From an uncultured Paracoccaceae bacterium (GTDB lineage: Bacteria > Pseudomonadota > Alphaproteobacteria > Rhodobacterales > Rhodobacteraceae), in contig CANMAI010000012.1 in the NCBI GenBank assembly GCA_947495795.1, forward strand, positions 1 to 64,000: a DNA stretch of 64,000 nt. The letters run 5' to 3'. Position 1 is the first letter of the stretch; every line of letters begins with the position of its first letter. Shown here one piece after another: positions 33,401 to 42,848 of the stretch. Under the pieces are notes generated by a model. The model made no database searches. It was not told the origin of the DNA and was given only the letters and a program-made list of their open reading frames with translations. A program made the position numbers and the translations under genes.

Positions 33401-36229
33401 ATGAACGAGACATTCGGCAAAGGCCATCACCTGCATCTGATCGACGGCTCTGCCTTCATTTTCCGCGCCTTTCATGCGCTGCCCCCCCTCTCCCGCAAAT
33501 CCGACGGGTTGCCCATCGGGGCGGTTTCGGGTTTCTGCAACATGCTCTTCAAGATGGTCGAGGACAACAAGGGCCCGGATGCGCCCACACATGTCGCCGT
33601 GATCTTCGACAAGGGCTCCCACACGTTCCGCAACGATATGTACGATCAGTACAAGGCCAATCGGGATGCCATGCCAGAGGATCTGCGCCCCCAGATCCCA
33701 CTTACCCGCGAGGCAACCCGGGCCTTCAACATCGCCTGTATCGAGAAGGAAGGATACGAGGCCGACGATATCATCGCGACCTATGCCCGAGAGGCGCGGG
33801 AGCGTGGCGCACGGGTGACGATCATCTCTTCAGACAAGGATCTGATGCAGCTTGTCGGCGGCGGCGTTGAAATGTTCGATGCGATGAAGAACACGCGCAT
33901 CGGCCCCGAAGAAGTAGAGGCCAAATTCGGCGTCGGGCCGGACCGGGTGATCGACATTCAGGCGCTTGCAGGGGACAGCGTCGATAATGTGCCGGGTGCC
34001 CCCGGCATCGGAGTGAAGACGGCAGCGCTTCTGATCAACGAATACGGCGACCTGGATGCGCTTCTGGCCCGCGCGGAGGAGATCAAGCAGCCCAAGCGTC
34101 GCCAGACGCTGATTGACCATGCCGACCAGATCCGCCTCTCGCGCGATCTTGTGACGCTCGATCAGAATACGCCCGATCTGGAGCCGCTCGAAGACCTTGA
34201 TCTCAGGGAACCGGAGGAGGACGCACTGCTTGGATTTCTGGCGCAGATGGAGTTTCGGACCCTCACGAAGCGGATTGCCGAGAAGATGGGGGCAGAGATG
34301 CCCGAAATGTCCGATGGTGGGGGCGGATCCGCGGGGGCATCGAGCCCCCTTGGATCCGGCGCGGCCGTCACCGCGGCAGACGTTCCCTTTGAGCCCTCGG
34401 CCTACCAAACCGTGCGCGACGCGGAGGCCTTGCAAGCGTGGATCGAGCTTGCCTATGCACGGGGCTATGTGGCTGTGGATACCGAGACCACCGGCCTTGA
34501 TGAGATGCGCGTCGATCTCGTGGGCATCTGCCTCGCGGTGGAGCCCGGCAGCGCCTGCTACATTCCACTGATCCACAGCACCGGCACGGGCGATCTGCTA
34601 GGCGCAACGGAGCATGCACCGGGCCAGATGCCCATTGCCGAGGCGTTGGCGATGCTGAAACCCCTGCTCGAAGATCCGTCGGTCCTCAAGATCGGCCAGA
34701 ACATGAAATACGACCTCAAGATCCTCGCCCGCAACGGCATCACTGTAGCCCCCATCGCCGACACGATGCTAATGAGCTATGCAGCCCATGCGGGCCTCCA
34801 CAACCACGGGATGGATGCACTTTCCGAGCGGTATCTCGGCCACACGCCCATCCCCATCAAATCCATTCTCGGTTCAGGTAAATCTCAGATCACGTTCGAC
34901 AAGGTGCCGATCGAGGATGCCACACCCTATGCCGCTGAAGACGCGGATATCACCCTCCGCCTCTGGCAGCTTTTCACAATGAAACTGCATAAAAGCCGAG
35001 TGACAACCGTATATGAGACGTTGGAACGCCCATTGGTGCCGGTTCTGGCACAAATGGAGATGACGGGCATCAAGGTGAACCGCGATCACCTGAGCAGAAT
35101 GTCCAACACTTTCGCCCAGAAAATGGCCGGGCTGGAGGCGGAAATCCATGAGCTTGCAGGGCGCAGTTTCAATGTCGGCTCGCCCAAACAGCTTGGCGAA
35201 ATCCTCTTTGACGAGATGAGCCTTGAGGGCGGCAAGAAGGGCAAGACAGGGGCCTATACCACCGGCGCGGACGTTCTGGAAACGCTCGCCGCGCAGGGCC
35301 ATGATCTTCCCGCACGTGTGCTCGATTGGCGCCAGCTTTCCAAGCTCAAATCCACCTACACGGATGCATTGCAAGATCATATTCACCCCGAAACGGGCCG
35401 CGTCCACACCTCCTATTCCATCGCGGGTGCCAGCACAGGGCGGCTCGCCTCGACGGATCCGAACCTCCAGAACATCCCCGTGCGCACAGAGGAGGGCCGC
35501 CGTATCCGCGAGGCGTTTATCCCGGCGGATGGCCACACGCTCCTCTCGCTCGATTACTCCCAGATCGAGCTGCGCATCCTTGCCCATATCGCCGAAATCA
35601 GGGAGCTGCAAAGCGCTTTCCACGAAGGCCAGGATATCCACGCGCTCACGGCAGCAGAGATGTTCGATGTACCGCTGGAAGGCATGGATCCGATGATCCG
35701 CCGTCAGGCCAAAGCCATCAATTTCGGGATCATCTACGGCATCTCCGCCTTTGGCCTGGCCAACAACCTCCGCATTCCTCGTGCCGATGCCCAGGCCTTC
35801 ATCGACCGTTATTTCGAGCGCTTTCCGGGCATCAAGGACTACATGGACAAGACCGTCAGCTTCGCCAAGGAGCACGGCTATGTCCAAACCCTCTTCGGCC
35901 GCAAGATCCATACGCCCGAAATAAACGCCAAGGGCCCCCATGCAGGCTTCGCCAAACGCGCGGCCATCAACGCACCCATTCAGGGAACAGCGGCAGATGT
36001 GATCCGCCGCGCAATGATCCGCATCCCGGAGGCCCTTGGCAACAGCCCAGCGCGGATGCTGCTGCAAGTGCATGACGAGCTGCTTTTCGAAGTGCCGGAG
36101 GCAGAGGTAGACGCCACAATCGCCACCGTGCGAGACGTGATGGAGGGCGCCTCGCATCCAGCAGTGGACCTTGCGGTACCGCTAACGGTGGATGCGGGGA
36201 CCGGTGCGAATTGGGCGGAGGCGCACTGA
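33401..36229 (+). CDS. polA: DNA polymerase I
   Basis: A 942-residue three-domain enzyme. The N-terminal 5'-3' exonuclease (about 1-300) opens HLHLIDGSAFIFRAFHAL. The proofreading 3'-5' exonuclease is intact at motif I (Asp360, Glu362 in VDTETTGL). The polymerase domain has motif A LDYSQIELRIL (Asp718), the O-helix RRQAKAINFGIIYG, and motif C QVHDELLFEVP (Asp892). It fills gaps after excision repair and removes RNA primers. GGAGGGG lies just before the ATG at 33401, which decides the start over an upstream ATG at 33347. A roughly 30-residue linker (about 305-335) is glycine/serine-rich. Confidence 0.97.
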   Translation: MNETFGKGHHLHLIDGSAFIFRAFHALPPLSRKSDGLPIGAVSGFCNMLFKMVEDNKGPDAPTHVAVIFDKGSHTFRNDMYDQYKANRDAMPEDLRPQIPLTREATRAFNIACIEKEGYEADDIIATYAREARERGARVTIISSDKDLMQLVGGGVEMFDAMKNTRIGPEEVEAKFGVGPDRVIDIQALAGDSVDNVPGAPGIGVKTAALLINEYGDLDALLARAEEIKQPKRRQTLIDHADQIRLSRDLVTLDQNTPDLEPLEDLDLREPEEDALLGFLAQMEFRTLTKRIAEKMGAEMPEMSDGGGGSAGASSPLGSGAAVTAADVPFEPSAYQTVRDAEALQAWIELAYARGYVAVDTETTGLDEMRVDLVGICLAVEPGSACYIPLIHSTGTGDLLGATEHAPGQMPIAEALAMLKPLLEDPSVLKIGQNMKYDLKILARNGITVAPIADTMLMSYAAHAGLHNHGMDALSERYLGHTPIPIKSILGSGKSQITFDKVPIEDATPYAAEDADITLRLWQLFTMKLHKSRVTTVYETLERPLVPVLAQMEMTGIKVNRDHLSRMSNTFAQKMAGLEAEIHELAGRSFNVGSPKQLGEILFDEMSLEGGKKGKTGAYTTGADVLETLAAQGHDLPARVLDWRQLSKLKSTYTDALQDHIHPETGRVHTSYSIAGASTGRLASTDPNLQNIPVRTEEGRRIREAFIPADGHTLLSLDYSQIELRILAHIAEIRELQSAFHEGQDIHALTAAEMFDVPLEGMDPMIRRQAKAINFGIIYGISAFGLANNLRIPRADAQAFIDRYFERFPGIKDYMDKTVSFAKEHGYVQTLFGRKIHTPEINAKGPHAGFAKRAAINAPIQGTAADVIRRAMIRIPEALGNSPARMLLQVHDELLFEVPEAEVDATIATVRDVMEGASHPAVDLAVPLTVDAGTGANWAEAH

Positions 36230-36325
36230 CCTCGCCTGCCATTTCGATTTTCACTTGAAGCACCTCTTGACGCAAAACGCGTGCGGGCCGCAGCGCCTTG
36301 CGTATCAGAAGCAAGTGGAAACGCT

Positions 36326-38083
36326 TCAGATCAGAATACCCGCCACCTCATCGGTCACGATCAGGCCAAGGTCCAGATCTGTCACGTAAAGGTCGGCGCT
36401 ATCGTCAATATGCTCATTGCCAAACCACCGCATGAACTGATCGGGCGCATTGTCGTAGATGGCGGTCGAGCGATAGAAAACGTTCTCCCAGAGGAAAAAT
36501 CCGTCATCCCGTGCGGGGCCCGGTATGTTGCTTCCCAACACCTGACTGGGATCGATATAGTCGATCATCGGCTGACTGGAACCACCGTTGAGGGTGCCAT
36601 TGTCGAACACAAGCGCGGTGTTCCCCTCAAACCTCGCAGTAATCGCCTCGCCCTGCAGGCCATTCGCGCCGGGGAACATGCTTTCATAGATGAAGTGGGC
36701 ATACCGATCCAGCGTGATCTCACCGATGTTGATCGTTGCTCTTGTGCCGGTCACATTCAAATAGGCCGTGCCGGTGTAAATCTCGGTAAGATAGGACTCC
36801 AGAACCGTGCCTTCGTCGATTGAAATGACATCTTCGAGGGAAGAAACGAGCTGGAAATCCCAGAAAATACTGACATCATCGGAGCTCAGACCTTCAAAGA
36901 CGATGGCCTCGATGCCATTGGCATCCCAACCGCCTTCACCCGTTTCGATGTAATCTCGCCCGCTGTTGCCATCCATGTAAACAGTGGCCTGAGAGCCCTC
37001 GGCAAGGGCGTTGATCCAGTCGTTTCCGGCACCGCCCCGCACCTCGTCCACACCGCCACCAGTGTATATATAGTCGCCAGCTGCGCCGCCCTCTAACAGA
37101 TCATTGCCCTCACCGCCGAATAAGAAATCATTGCCCGCATCGCCATAAAGATCCGCACCACCCGCAGAGGCGACCAGCACATCATCGCCAGCTCCACCGC
37201 GCAGTCTATCGGGGGCCTGCTCCGTATCGAACCGGCTTTCAAAATCAGATCCAAGCAAAAGGTCTGTCCCGTTACCACCGTTCAGCCTGTCGAAACCGTC
37301 TCCACCGACCAGGATATCATGCGAGTTTCCTCCGTTCAAAACGTCCTCATCTGCCCCACCGGATAGGAAATCGCGGCCCCGGCCGCCGATGAGTCTGTCG
37401 TCCCCGCCTTGTCCGTAAAGAAAGTCATCGCCTCTTCCGGCGGAAAGCATGCTGTCGAGGGCACCACTGATCAGAAGGTCGTCCGAGTTGCCGACAAAGG
37501 AGCTGTTCCAGATATCTTCTCCCAGAATGGCGTTCGATACCCAGGAACGATCTATGCCAACACCATTGGTGTAATCGAAACCTTCCGTCAGAACGCCCCG
37601 GAGGCTGAACCCGACATAGGAGTTCTGCTGCTCGACGCCGACCCTCGAATAGATCTGATTGGCCAGTTCGACTGTTTCCCCCCGATAATTTCGCAAGTTT
37701 ACGAAATCATCCACGGTTCCGTCTCCATCCGTGTCGAAAGCTTCAAGGTCCCCCAACGTCGAAAAGGCGTGCACAAATTCATGAATAACCACCGAGAGAA
37801 TGCTATCGGCAACAGCATTTCCGGAATTGTCGATGTAGTATCCTCGTTCAATATCGCGCATCGAGAGAAACACGATACCCGCATCCGAAACGGCCATGGA
37901 GCCGAGGGCGAGACTGTTCACAATGGCGTTTCTATCCGGATTGGCCGCAAGCCAGTTCTCCGCCAAATTTGCAAAGAGTGAAGACTCAGCTTCCGCAAAG
38001 GCAATCGCCGCGATAATCGCGGCCTCGTCTGTCGGGGAAAAATTGTTTACCTCAAGGCGCTCACTGATACTGTTTTCAGGCAC
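36326..38083 (-). CDS. RTX-repeat secreted protein with HExxH metalloprotease-like N-terminus
   Basis: A 585-residue acidic protein without signal peptide, as expected for type I secretion. The N-terminal 160 residues carry VVIHEFVHAF (HExxH at 101-105), then an EF-hand-like calcium loop DTDGDGTVDD (117-126), then GETVELAN (Glu136) as a possible third zinc ligand. This order resembles M91-type effector proteases. Residues about 195-350 are hemolysin-type GGxGxD calcium repeats. The C-terminal 220 residues are unassigned and probably hold the secretion signal. The start is GTG with a weak ribosome binding site. It is divergent from a GGDEF-EAL gene. No T1SS transporter is in the window. Confidence 0.78.
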   Translation of the reverse strand: MPENSISERLEVNNFSPTDEAAIIAAIAFAEAESSLFANLAENWLAANPDRNAIVNSLALGSMAVSDAGIVFLSMRDIERGYYIDNSGNAVADSILSVVIHEFVHAFSTLGDLEAFDTDGDGTVDDFVNLRNYRGETVELANQIYSRVGVEQQNSYVGFSLRGVLTEGFDYTNGVGIDRSWVSNAILGEDIWNSSFVGNSDDLLISGALDSMLSAGRGDDFLYGQGGDDRLIGGRGRDFLSGGADEDVLNGGNSHDILVGGDGFDRLNGGNGTDLLLGSDFESRFDTEQAPDRLRGGAGDDVLVASAGGADLYGDAGNDFLFGGEGNDLLEGGAAGDYIYTGGGVDEVRGGAGNDWINALAEGSQATVYMDGNSGRDYIETGEGGWDANGIEAIVFEGLSSDDVSIFWDFQLVSSLEDVISIDEGTVLESYLTEIYTGTAYLNVTGTRATINIGEITLDRYAHFIYESMFPGANGLQGEAITARFEGNTALVFDNGTLNGGSSQPMIDYIDPSQVLGSNIPGPARDDGFFLWENVFYRSTAIYDNAPDQFMRWFGNEHIDDSADLYVTDLDLGLIVTDEVAGILI

Positions 38084-38148
38084 TCGTCACTCACTTTCCG
38101 CGATGGGTTATTCGGATCAAACGCACATTACTGCATAAGAACGGCTGG

Positions 38149-38168
38149 GCAACCGGTTAACGGGTTGC
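38149..38168. promoter_or_regulatory. Imperfect palindrome between RTX and GGDEF-EAL genes
   Basis: GCAACC (38149-38154) and GGTTGC (38163-38168) flank GTTAAC-centred symmetry, in the 236-base divergent gap. It could be an operator for one or both genes. No regulator can be named. Confidence 0.3.
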
Positions 38169-38319
38169 ACCGACAATAAACGCCTCTTCCAATACATTGG
38201 CCAAAGGGCATTTAGGCAATATTCATGCTTGAAGAGGTAGGGTTCCGGGATTCCAGAAGGCTGGGCGGAGCATACTCATTCCGCAGGTCACGATAATCTG
38301 TAGGTTTGAGGAACTGTTC

Positions 38320-40860
38320 ATGAAAATCGGTGTGAAGATATTCATCGCGCAGGCTGGCATCGTCTCGCTGGGGCTGCTCGCTCTCATCCCAACCTACCAG
38401 AACTCCAAGGCGATAGAGCAGGAGTATCATATCCACGTGGATGAAACGTTGGCTGTCTTCCAGACGTTGGAGGATCTACGCTTTGCGGGCCTGCGGATCG
38501 TATCCTCCACAAGTGAATTCGGCTTCATTCAGACACTGTCACGCTCCACCGCAGGAAATTCGAGAGAGGCGATGGAGGAGATCAGCGAGTCACTCGAAGA
38601 GGAAAGCTCCGAAATCGCGGAAGCGATTGAGAGTTTTGAGACCTATTTCACCGACTACAGCACCATGGTCGATCAGTTCCTCCATGAAAGATCCGCCATA
38701 AGAGATGAGATCGGCACCAGCGGTGAGTTCCTGATTGAGACGGCAATTGCGGTACGGGCAGCGTTGATAGATGCAATCCCCGCCATTGAACTTCTGGAAT
38801 TGAAAGAGGTTCTGGAAGACGCGGAACAGGAATTGCTCACTGCGATCACAAATGAAATAAATCGCGAAACCAAGATTTTGACAGAGCATCGCGAGGTGGT
38901 GACAAGCTCCTTCAGGCAGGGCCAGCAATTGCTTCTTCTGATAGGCTTTTTCGTTCTGGCCGGGGCATCCCTGATCAGCATTGCCACCGCAAGGACAATT
39001 GTAAATCCGATTGATCGGCTGACGCGGGCAACCAGCCTCTTTGCGAAGGGTGAGTTCCCGGAAAATCTTCGGGTGACATCACAGGATGAGGTCGGAAAAC
39101 TCACCGGTTCGTTCCTGAATATGGCCAAGGATCTGCGGGATCTGATGCGCCGCAACGTCGAGATGGTAGAGTTTGCGAATATCAGCGAGCGGCGCTTTCG
39201 CGATATTGCGGAGGCCGCATCGGACTGGATCTGGGAAACCGATCAGGAGCACAGGATTACCTATCTTTCGGATCGGTTCACCGAACTGACAGGCAGGGAA
39301 GGCGACGCCATACTCGGCAAGTATCTGGAAGATATCCTCGCGACAGATGGCTCGGATACGCAGGAGGCTGCGTGGGATGTGGCGCTGAAGGAACGGCGGG
39401 CCTTTCGTGATCTGAGGTGCAGATACATCACCTCTGAAGGCGCAAGCGGCGTGGGGCGTCTGTCGGGCAAGCCGCTACTCTCCGAGAACGGCGATTTCCT
39501 CGGGTTTCGCGGAACCGCGAGCGATATTACCGCAGAATCCGAGGCTGAGGCCCGCGCGCAGCATCTCGCACTTCATGATCCGCTTACCGAGCTACCAAAC
39601 CGGCTGCTTCTCGCAGACAGGTTTAACCATGCTGTAAAGTCGGCCGGGCGTGGGGACAAGAGCGTGGCGCTTCTCTGCATCGATCTTGATCACTTCAAGG
39701 ATGTGAACGATACGCTGGGCCACGCCACGGGCGACGCGCTTCTGGTGGAAACCGCCCGCCGCCTGCGCGGCGCGGTGCGGGAAACCGATACCGTGGCCCG
39801 GATCGGCGGAGACGAATTCTGCATCGTGCAGACAAGCGATCAGCAGCCGAGAGATGCGGAGGCTGCCGCACAACGCATCGTAGACGCTATAGGGCGGGTT
39901 TATGATCTCGGCGGGCATCAGTTGCAAATCAGCGCAAGCGTGGGTGTCGCCCTCTACAGATCCAGTGGAGAGACCTACGAAGAACTGATGAAAAGCGCCG
40001 ATATAGCTCTTTATCGGGCCAAAGATGATGGCAGGGATACGTTCCGTTTCTTCGAGCCGGGAATGGATGCGGAGATACAGGAGCGCAAGGAGCTTGAGCA
40101 TGATCTCCGCGAGGCCATCCGCAAATCCGAGTTCGAAGTGCTATATCAGCCAATGGTGGACACCAAGGGCCAGAAACTGATCGGAGTTGAAGCCCTCATT
40201 CGCTGGAACAGCCCCCAGCGCGGGCAGGTATTGCCGGGGACGTTCATCGGCCTTGCAGAAGATACGGGGCTGATCATCCCAATGGGCGAATGGGTGTTGC
40301 GCACCGCCTGCGAAGCAGCCACCAAATGGCCCGACATATTCGTTTCCGTAAATCTCTCACCGGTTCAGTTCCGCCAGCCCGATCTGGTGCGCAAAGTGCG
40401 GGAAATCCTAAACGAAACCGGTCTGCCGCCAGAGCGGCTGGAACTGGAGATCACAGAAGGCGTTCTCCTTCAGAATACGGACTTCTCTCTGGCCATTCTC
40501 GATGGGCTGAAAGATATCGGCGTGAAGATCGCGATGGATGATTTCGGCACCGGCTATTCCAGCCTCAGCTATCTGCAACGCTTCGATTTCGACAAGATCA
40601 AGCTCGACCAGAGCTTCGTGCGCCAACTCGAACAAAGCGATGAGGCAGGCTCGATTGTCAGGGCCGTGCTCGGCCTCGCCAAATCGCTCGGCATGAAATC
40701 CACCGCCGAGGGGGTGGAGACGAAGGAACAGCTCGAATTCCTGGAGCAGGAGGGCTGTGATCAGCTGCAAGGCTGGTATTTCGGCCGCGCCACGCGGCCT
40801 GAAAAAATCACCGACATTCTTGTCAGCGGCTTTGAAACGGAGGCGGATACCGGAAGCTGA
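38320..40860 (+). CDS. Membrane-bound diguanylate cyclase/phosphodiesterase (HAMP-PAS-GGDEF-EAL)
   Basis: An 846-residue c-di-GMP enzyme. A first membrane helix (about 7-26), a helical periplasmic sensor (about 27-205) and a second helix (about 208-228) lead into HAMP (about 228-285), PAS (about 290-405), GGDEF and EAL domains. GGDEF is intact (496-500), with an RETD inhibitory I-site five residues before it. The EAL motif (624-626, EALIRW) and DDFGTGYSS are also intact, so both activities are possible. GAGGA precedes the ATG. It is divergent from an RTX protein, which suggests control of surface or secretion traits. Confidence 0.93.
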   Translation: MKIGVKIFIAQAGIVSLGLLALIPTYQNSKAIEQEYHIHVDETLAVFQTLEDLRFAGLRIVSSTSEFGFIQTLSRSTAGNSREAMEEISESLEEESSEIAEAIESFETYFTDYSTMVDQFLHERSAIRDEIGTSGEFLIETAIAVRAALIDAIPAIELLELKEVLEDAEQELLTAITNEINRETKILTEHREVVTSSFRQGQQLLLLIGFFVLAGASLISIATARTIVNPIDRLTRATSLFAKGEFPENLRVTSQDEVGKLTGSFLNMAKDLRDLMRRNVEMVEFANISERRFRDIAEAASDWIWETDQEHRITYLSDRFTELTGREGDAILGKYLEDILATDGSDTQEAAWDVALKERRAFRDLRCRYITSEGASGVGRLSGKPLLSENGDFLGFRGTASDITAESEAEARAQHLALHDPLTELPNRLLLADRFNHAVKSAGRGDKSVALLCIDLDHFKDVNDTLGHATGDALLVETARRLRGAVRETDTVARIGGDEFCIVQTSDQQPRDAEAAAQRIVDAIGRVYDLGGHQLQISASVGVALYRSSGETYEELMKSADIALYRAKDDGRDTFRFFEPGMDAEIQERKELEHDLREAIRKSEFEVLYQPMVDTKGQKLIGVEALIRWNSPQRGQVLPGTFIGLAEDTGLIIPMGEWVLRTACEAATKWPDIFVSVNLSPVQFRQPDLVRKVREILNETGLPPERLELEITEGVLLQNTDFSLAILDGLKDIGVKIAMDDFGTGYSSLSYLQRFDFDKIKLDQSFVRQLEQSDEAGSIVRAVLGLAKSLGMKSTAEGVETKEQLEFLEQEGCDQLQGWYFGRATRPEKITDILVSGFETEADTGS

Positions 40861-40908
40861 GCGCCGGGACGCCGCGTCACTCTCAGGCCTTTTGCCACAC
40901 ACCACCGG

Positions 40909-40937
40909 CCGGGCGGCCCTCATTTGGGGCCGTCCGG
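40909..40937. terminator. Hairpin between convergent GGDEF-EAL and ggt genes
   Basis: An 11-base GC-rich stem (40909-40919 with 40927-40937, one G-T pair) with a seven-base loop. It lies in the 87-base gap between two stops and could serve both strands, although no clear T-run follows on either side. Confidence 0.55.
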
Positions 40938-40947
40938 TCAACCCGCG

Positions 40948-42666
40948 CTATTCGCCCAGCGCCACACCTTCGCGCCGGGGATCCGCCGCGCCGATCAACT
41001 TGCCATCCTTCAGCAAAATCGCATGCAGGCCGGAATTGAGATTGCGCACATTCACCTCGTGCCCCAGCGCTTCCAGCGCTGTCGCCATCTCCGCCGCATC
41101 CGTCTCTTCCTCAAGGTCGGTGGCACCATTGCGGTTCACCACATGGCCCATATTCAGTGCCTCCTGCGGATCCATCCCCCAATCCAGAATGCGGATGATA
41201 TTGCCAGCCACATAGTTGATGATCCGGCTGCCACCCGGGCTGCCGATCAGCAGCACAGGCTTCCCATCCTGCAGCACAATCGTAGGTGCCATGGAGCTTC
41301 GAGGCCGCTTACCTCCCTCCACCCGGTTCGCAATGGGCTTGCTATCCGCCTCCGGTGCGCGTGAAAAATCAGTCAGCTCATTGTTCAGCAGAAACCCGTT
41401 CGTCATCACGCGGCTGCCAAACCCGGTCTCGATTGTCGTCGTCATCGAGATCATGTCGCCATAGCTGTCCACAATCGAGATATGGCTGGTGCCCGGCCGC
41501 TCCAGCTGCGTATCGGGCGCCCACAAAGCCCCCTCCTCCCACGGCGGCTCGCCAGCCTCGGCACTCTCCATCGCCGCCGCGGGGTCGATCAGCCCGGCCC
41601 GCAGCTCCAGATAATCCGCATCCAACAAACCCTCAGGCATATCCACAAAATCGCTGTCAGCCATGTACAGCCCGCGATCCGCATAGGCGTTCTTTGCAGC
41701 CTCGATATAAAGATGCCACGCCTCCGTCGATGCCCCGTCGCCCAGATCGAAGCCCGAAAGCTGCCCCAAAATCTGGCCCACAGTCAACGCGCCGGAAGAA
41801 GGCGGGCCCATCCCGCACACCTCGTAAGTGCGATACTCCATGCACACAGGCGCCCGCTCGATCACCTCATAGGTGGCCAGATCCTCGGCCGTCAGAATCC
41901 CCGCGTTGCTCTCCGTCCGCACGGCCGCCACGATATCTCCGGCAATCGCCCCCGTATAGAACGGCGCGGCCCCCTCGCTCGCAATCAATCGCAGCGCCTG
42001 CGCAAATTCCGGGTTCTTCAGCAACGTGCCTTCCGCCTTCGGGCTGCCATCCGCGTTGAAGAAATAGGCCGCCGTTGCCGGAAAAAGATCAAGGCTTCGC
42101 TCCTGCGCACCTGCAATGCTCGCCGCCATCCGAGGCGAGATCTCGAACCCCTCTTCGGCCAACGCAATCGTGGGTGCCAAAAGATCCGCCCAGGGCAAAC
42201 GCCCATGCTGCGCATGCAACTCCGCCAACAACTTCAGTGTGCCCGGCACACCCACCGAACGCCCGCCAATCACCGCATCCCACCAGCCAATCGGCTCTCC
42301 ATCGGCACCCAGCCAGTAGCCTTCATCCGCCGCCATCGGCGCACGTTCTCGCCCGTCAAAACTGGTCAGCCCCCCGGCAGATCCATCCCAATAAAGCGCA
42401 AAGGCGCCGCCCCCGATGCCGGAACTTTGAGGCTCCACGAGATTGAGCATCAACTGAACAGCGATCACCGCATCCGCGGCAGAGCCACCCCGCGCCAGAA
42501 TATCCTGCCCCACCTCAACCGCCAGCGGATTGGCCGCCGCCACCATGAACCGCTCCGCCACCACACTTTCGCGCACGGCCACCGCCACCGTCTCCTCCGG
42601 CTGCTGCGCCTCCTGCGCCATCACAGGTGCCGCCGCCAACAAAGCCAATCCCAAAATCCGCATCAT
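40948..42666 (-). CDS. ggt: Gamma-glutamyltransferase
   Basis: A 572-residue exported Ntn-hydrolase. A signal peptide (about 1-20, ending APVMA) sends the precursor to the periplasm. Autocleavage should occur before Thr393 in RPGTSHISIV, the nucleophile of the small subunit. The large-subunit signature AANPLAVEVGQDILARGGSAADA and SSGIGGGAF is clear, and the small subunit has GSPGGSRIINYV. It hydrolyses glutathione and transfers gamma-glutamyl groups. Two adjacent ATGs (42666 and 42663) are possible starts. It is divergent from an AbrB-type permease. Confidence 0.94.
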   Translation of the reverse strand: MMRILGLALLAAAPVMAQEAQQPEETVAVAVRESVVAERFMVAAANPLAVEVGQDILARGGSAADAVIAVQLMLNLVEPQSSGIGGGAFALYWDGSAGGLTSFDGRERAPMAADEGYWLGADGEPIGWWDAVIGGRSVGVPGTLKLLAELHAQHGRLPWADLLAPTIALAEEGFEISPRMAASIAGAQERSLDLFPATAAYFFNADGSPKAEGTLLKNPEFAQALRLIASEGAAPFYTGAIAGDIVAAVRTESNAGILTAEDLATYEVIERAPVCMEYRTYEVCGMGPPSSGALTVGQILGQLSGFDLGDGASTEAWHLYIEAAKNAYADRGLYMADSDFVDMPEGLLDADYLELRAGLIDPAAAMESAEAGEPPWEEGALWAPDTQLERPGTSHISIVDSYGDMISMTTTIETGFGSRVMTNGFLLNNELTDFSRAPEADSKPIANRVEGGKRPRSSMAPTIVLQDGKPVLLIGSPGGSRIINYVAGNIIRILDWGMDPQEALNMGHVVNRNGATDLEEETDAAEMATALEALGHEVNVRNLNSGLHAILLKDGKLIGAADPRREGVALGE

Positions 42667-42848
42667 TTGCCCCCAATATGAATTCATCCGGGCCCAGGGC
42701 TCCGGCGCATCGCAAAAAAGGTTCAGAAAAACCGCACTCGGCACAAACTGGCTGCGCGATCCCGCGCGCCTCCAAAATCATGCGGCCATTCCGCTGCTCT
42801 GTCCAGCCCGGCTGGCCCTTCCCCCCGAAAGCTGATACCGCCAAGGGA

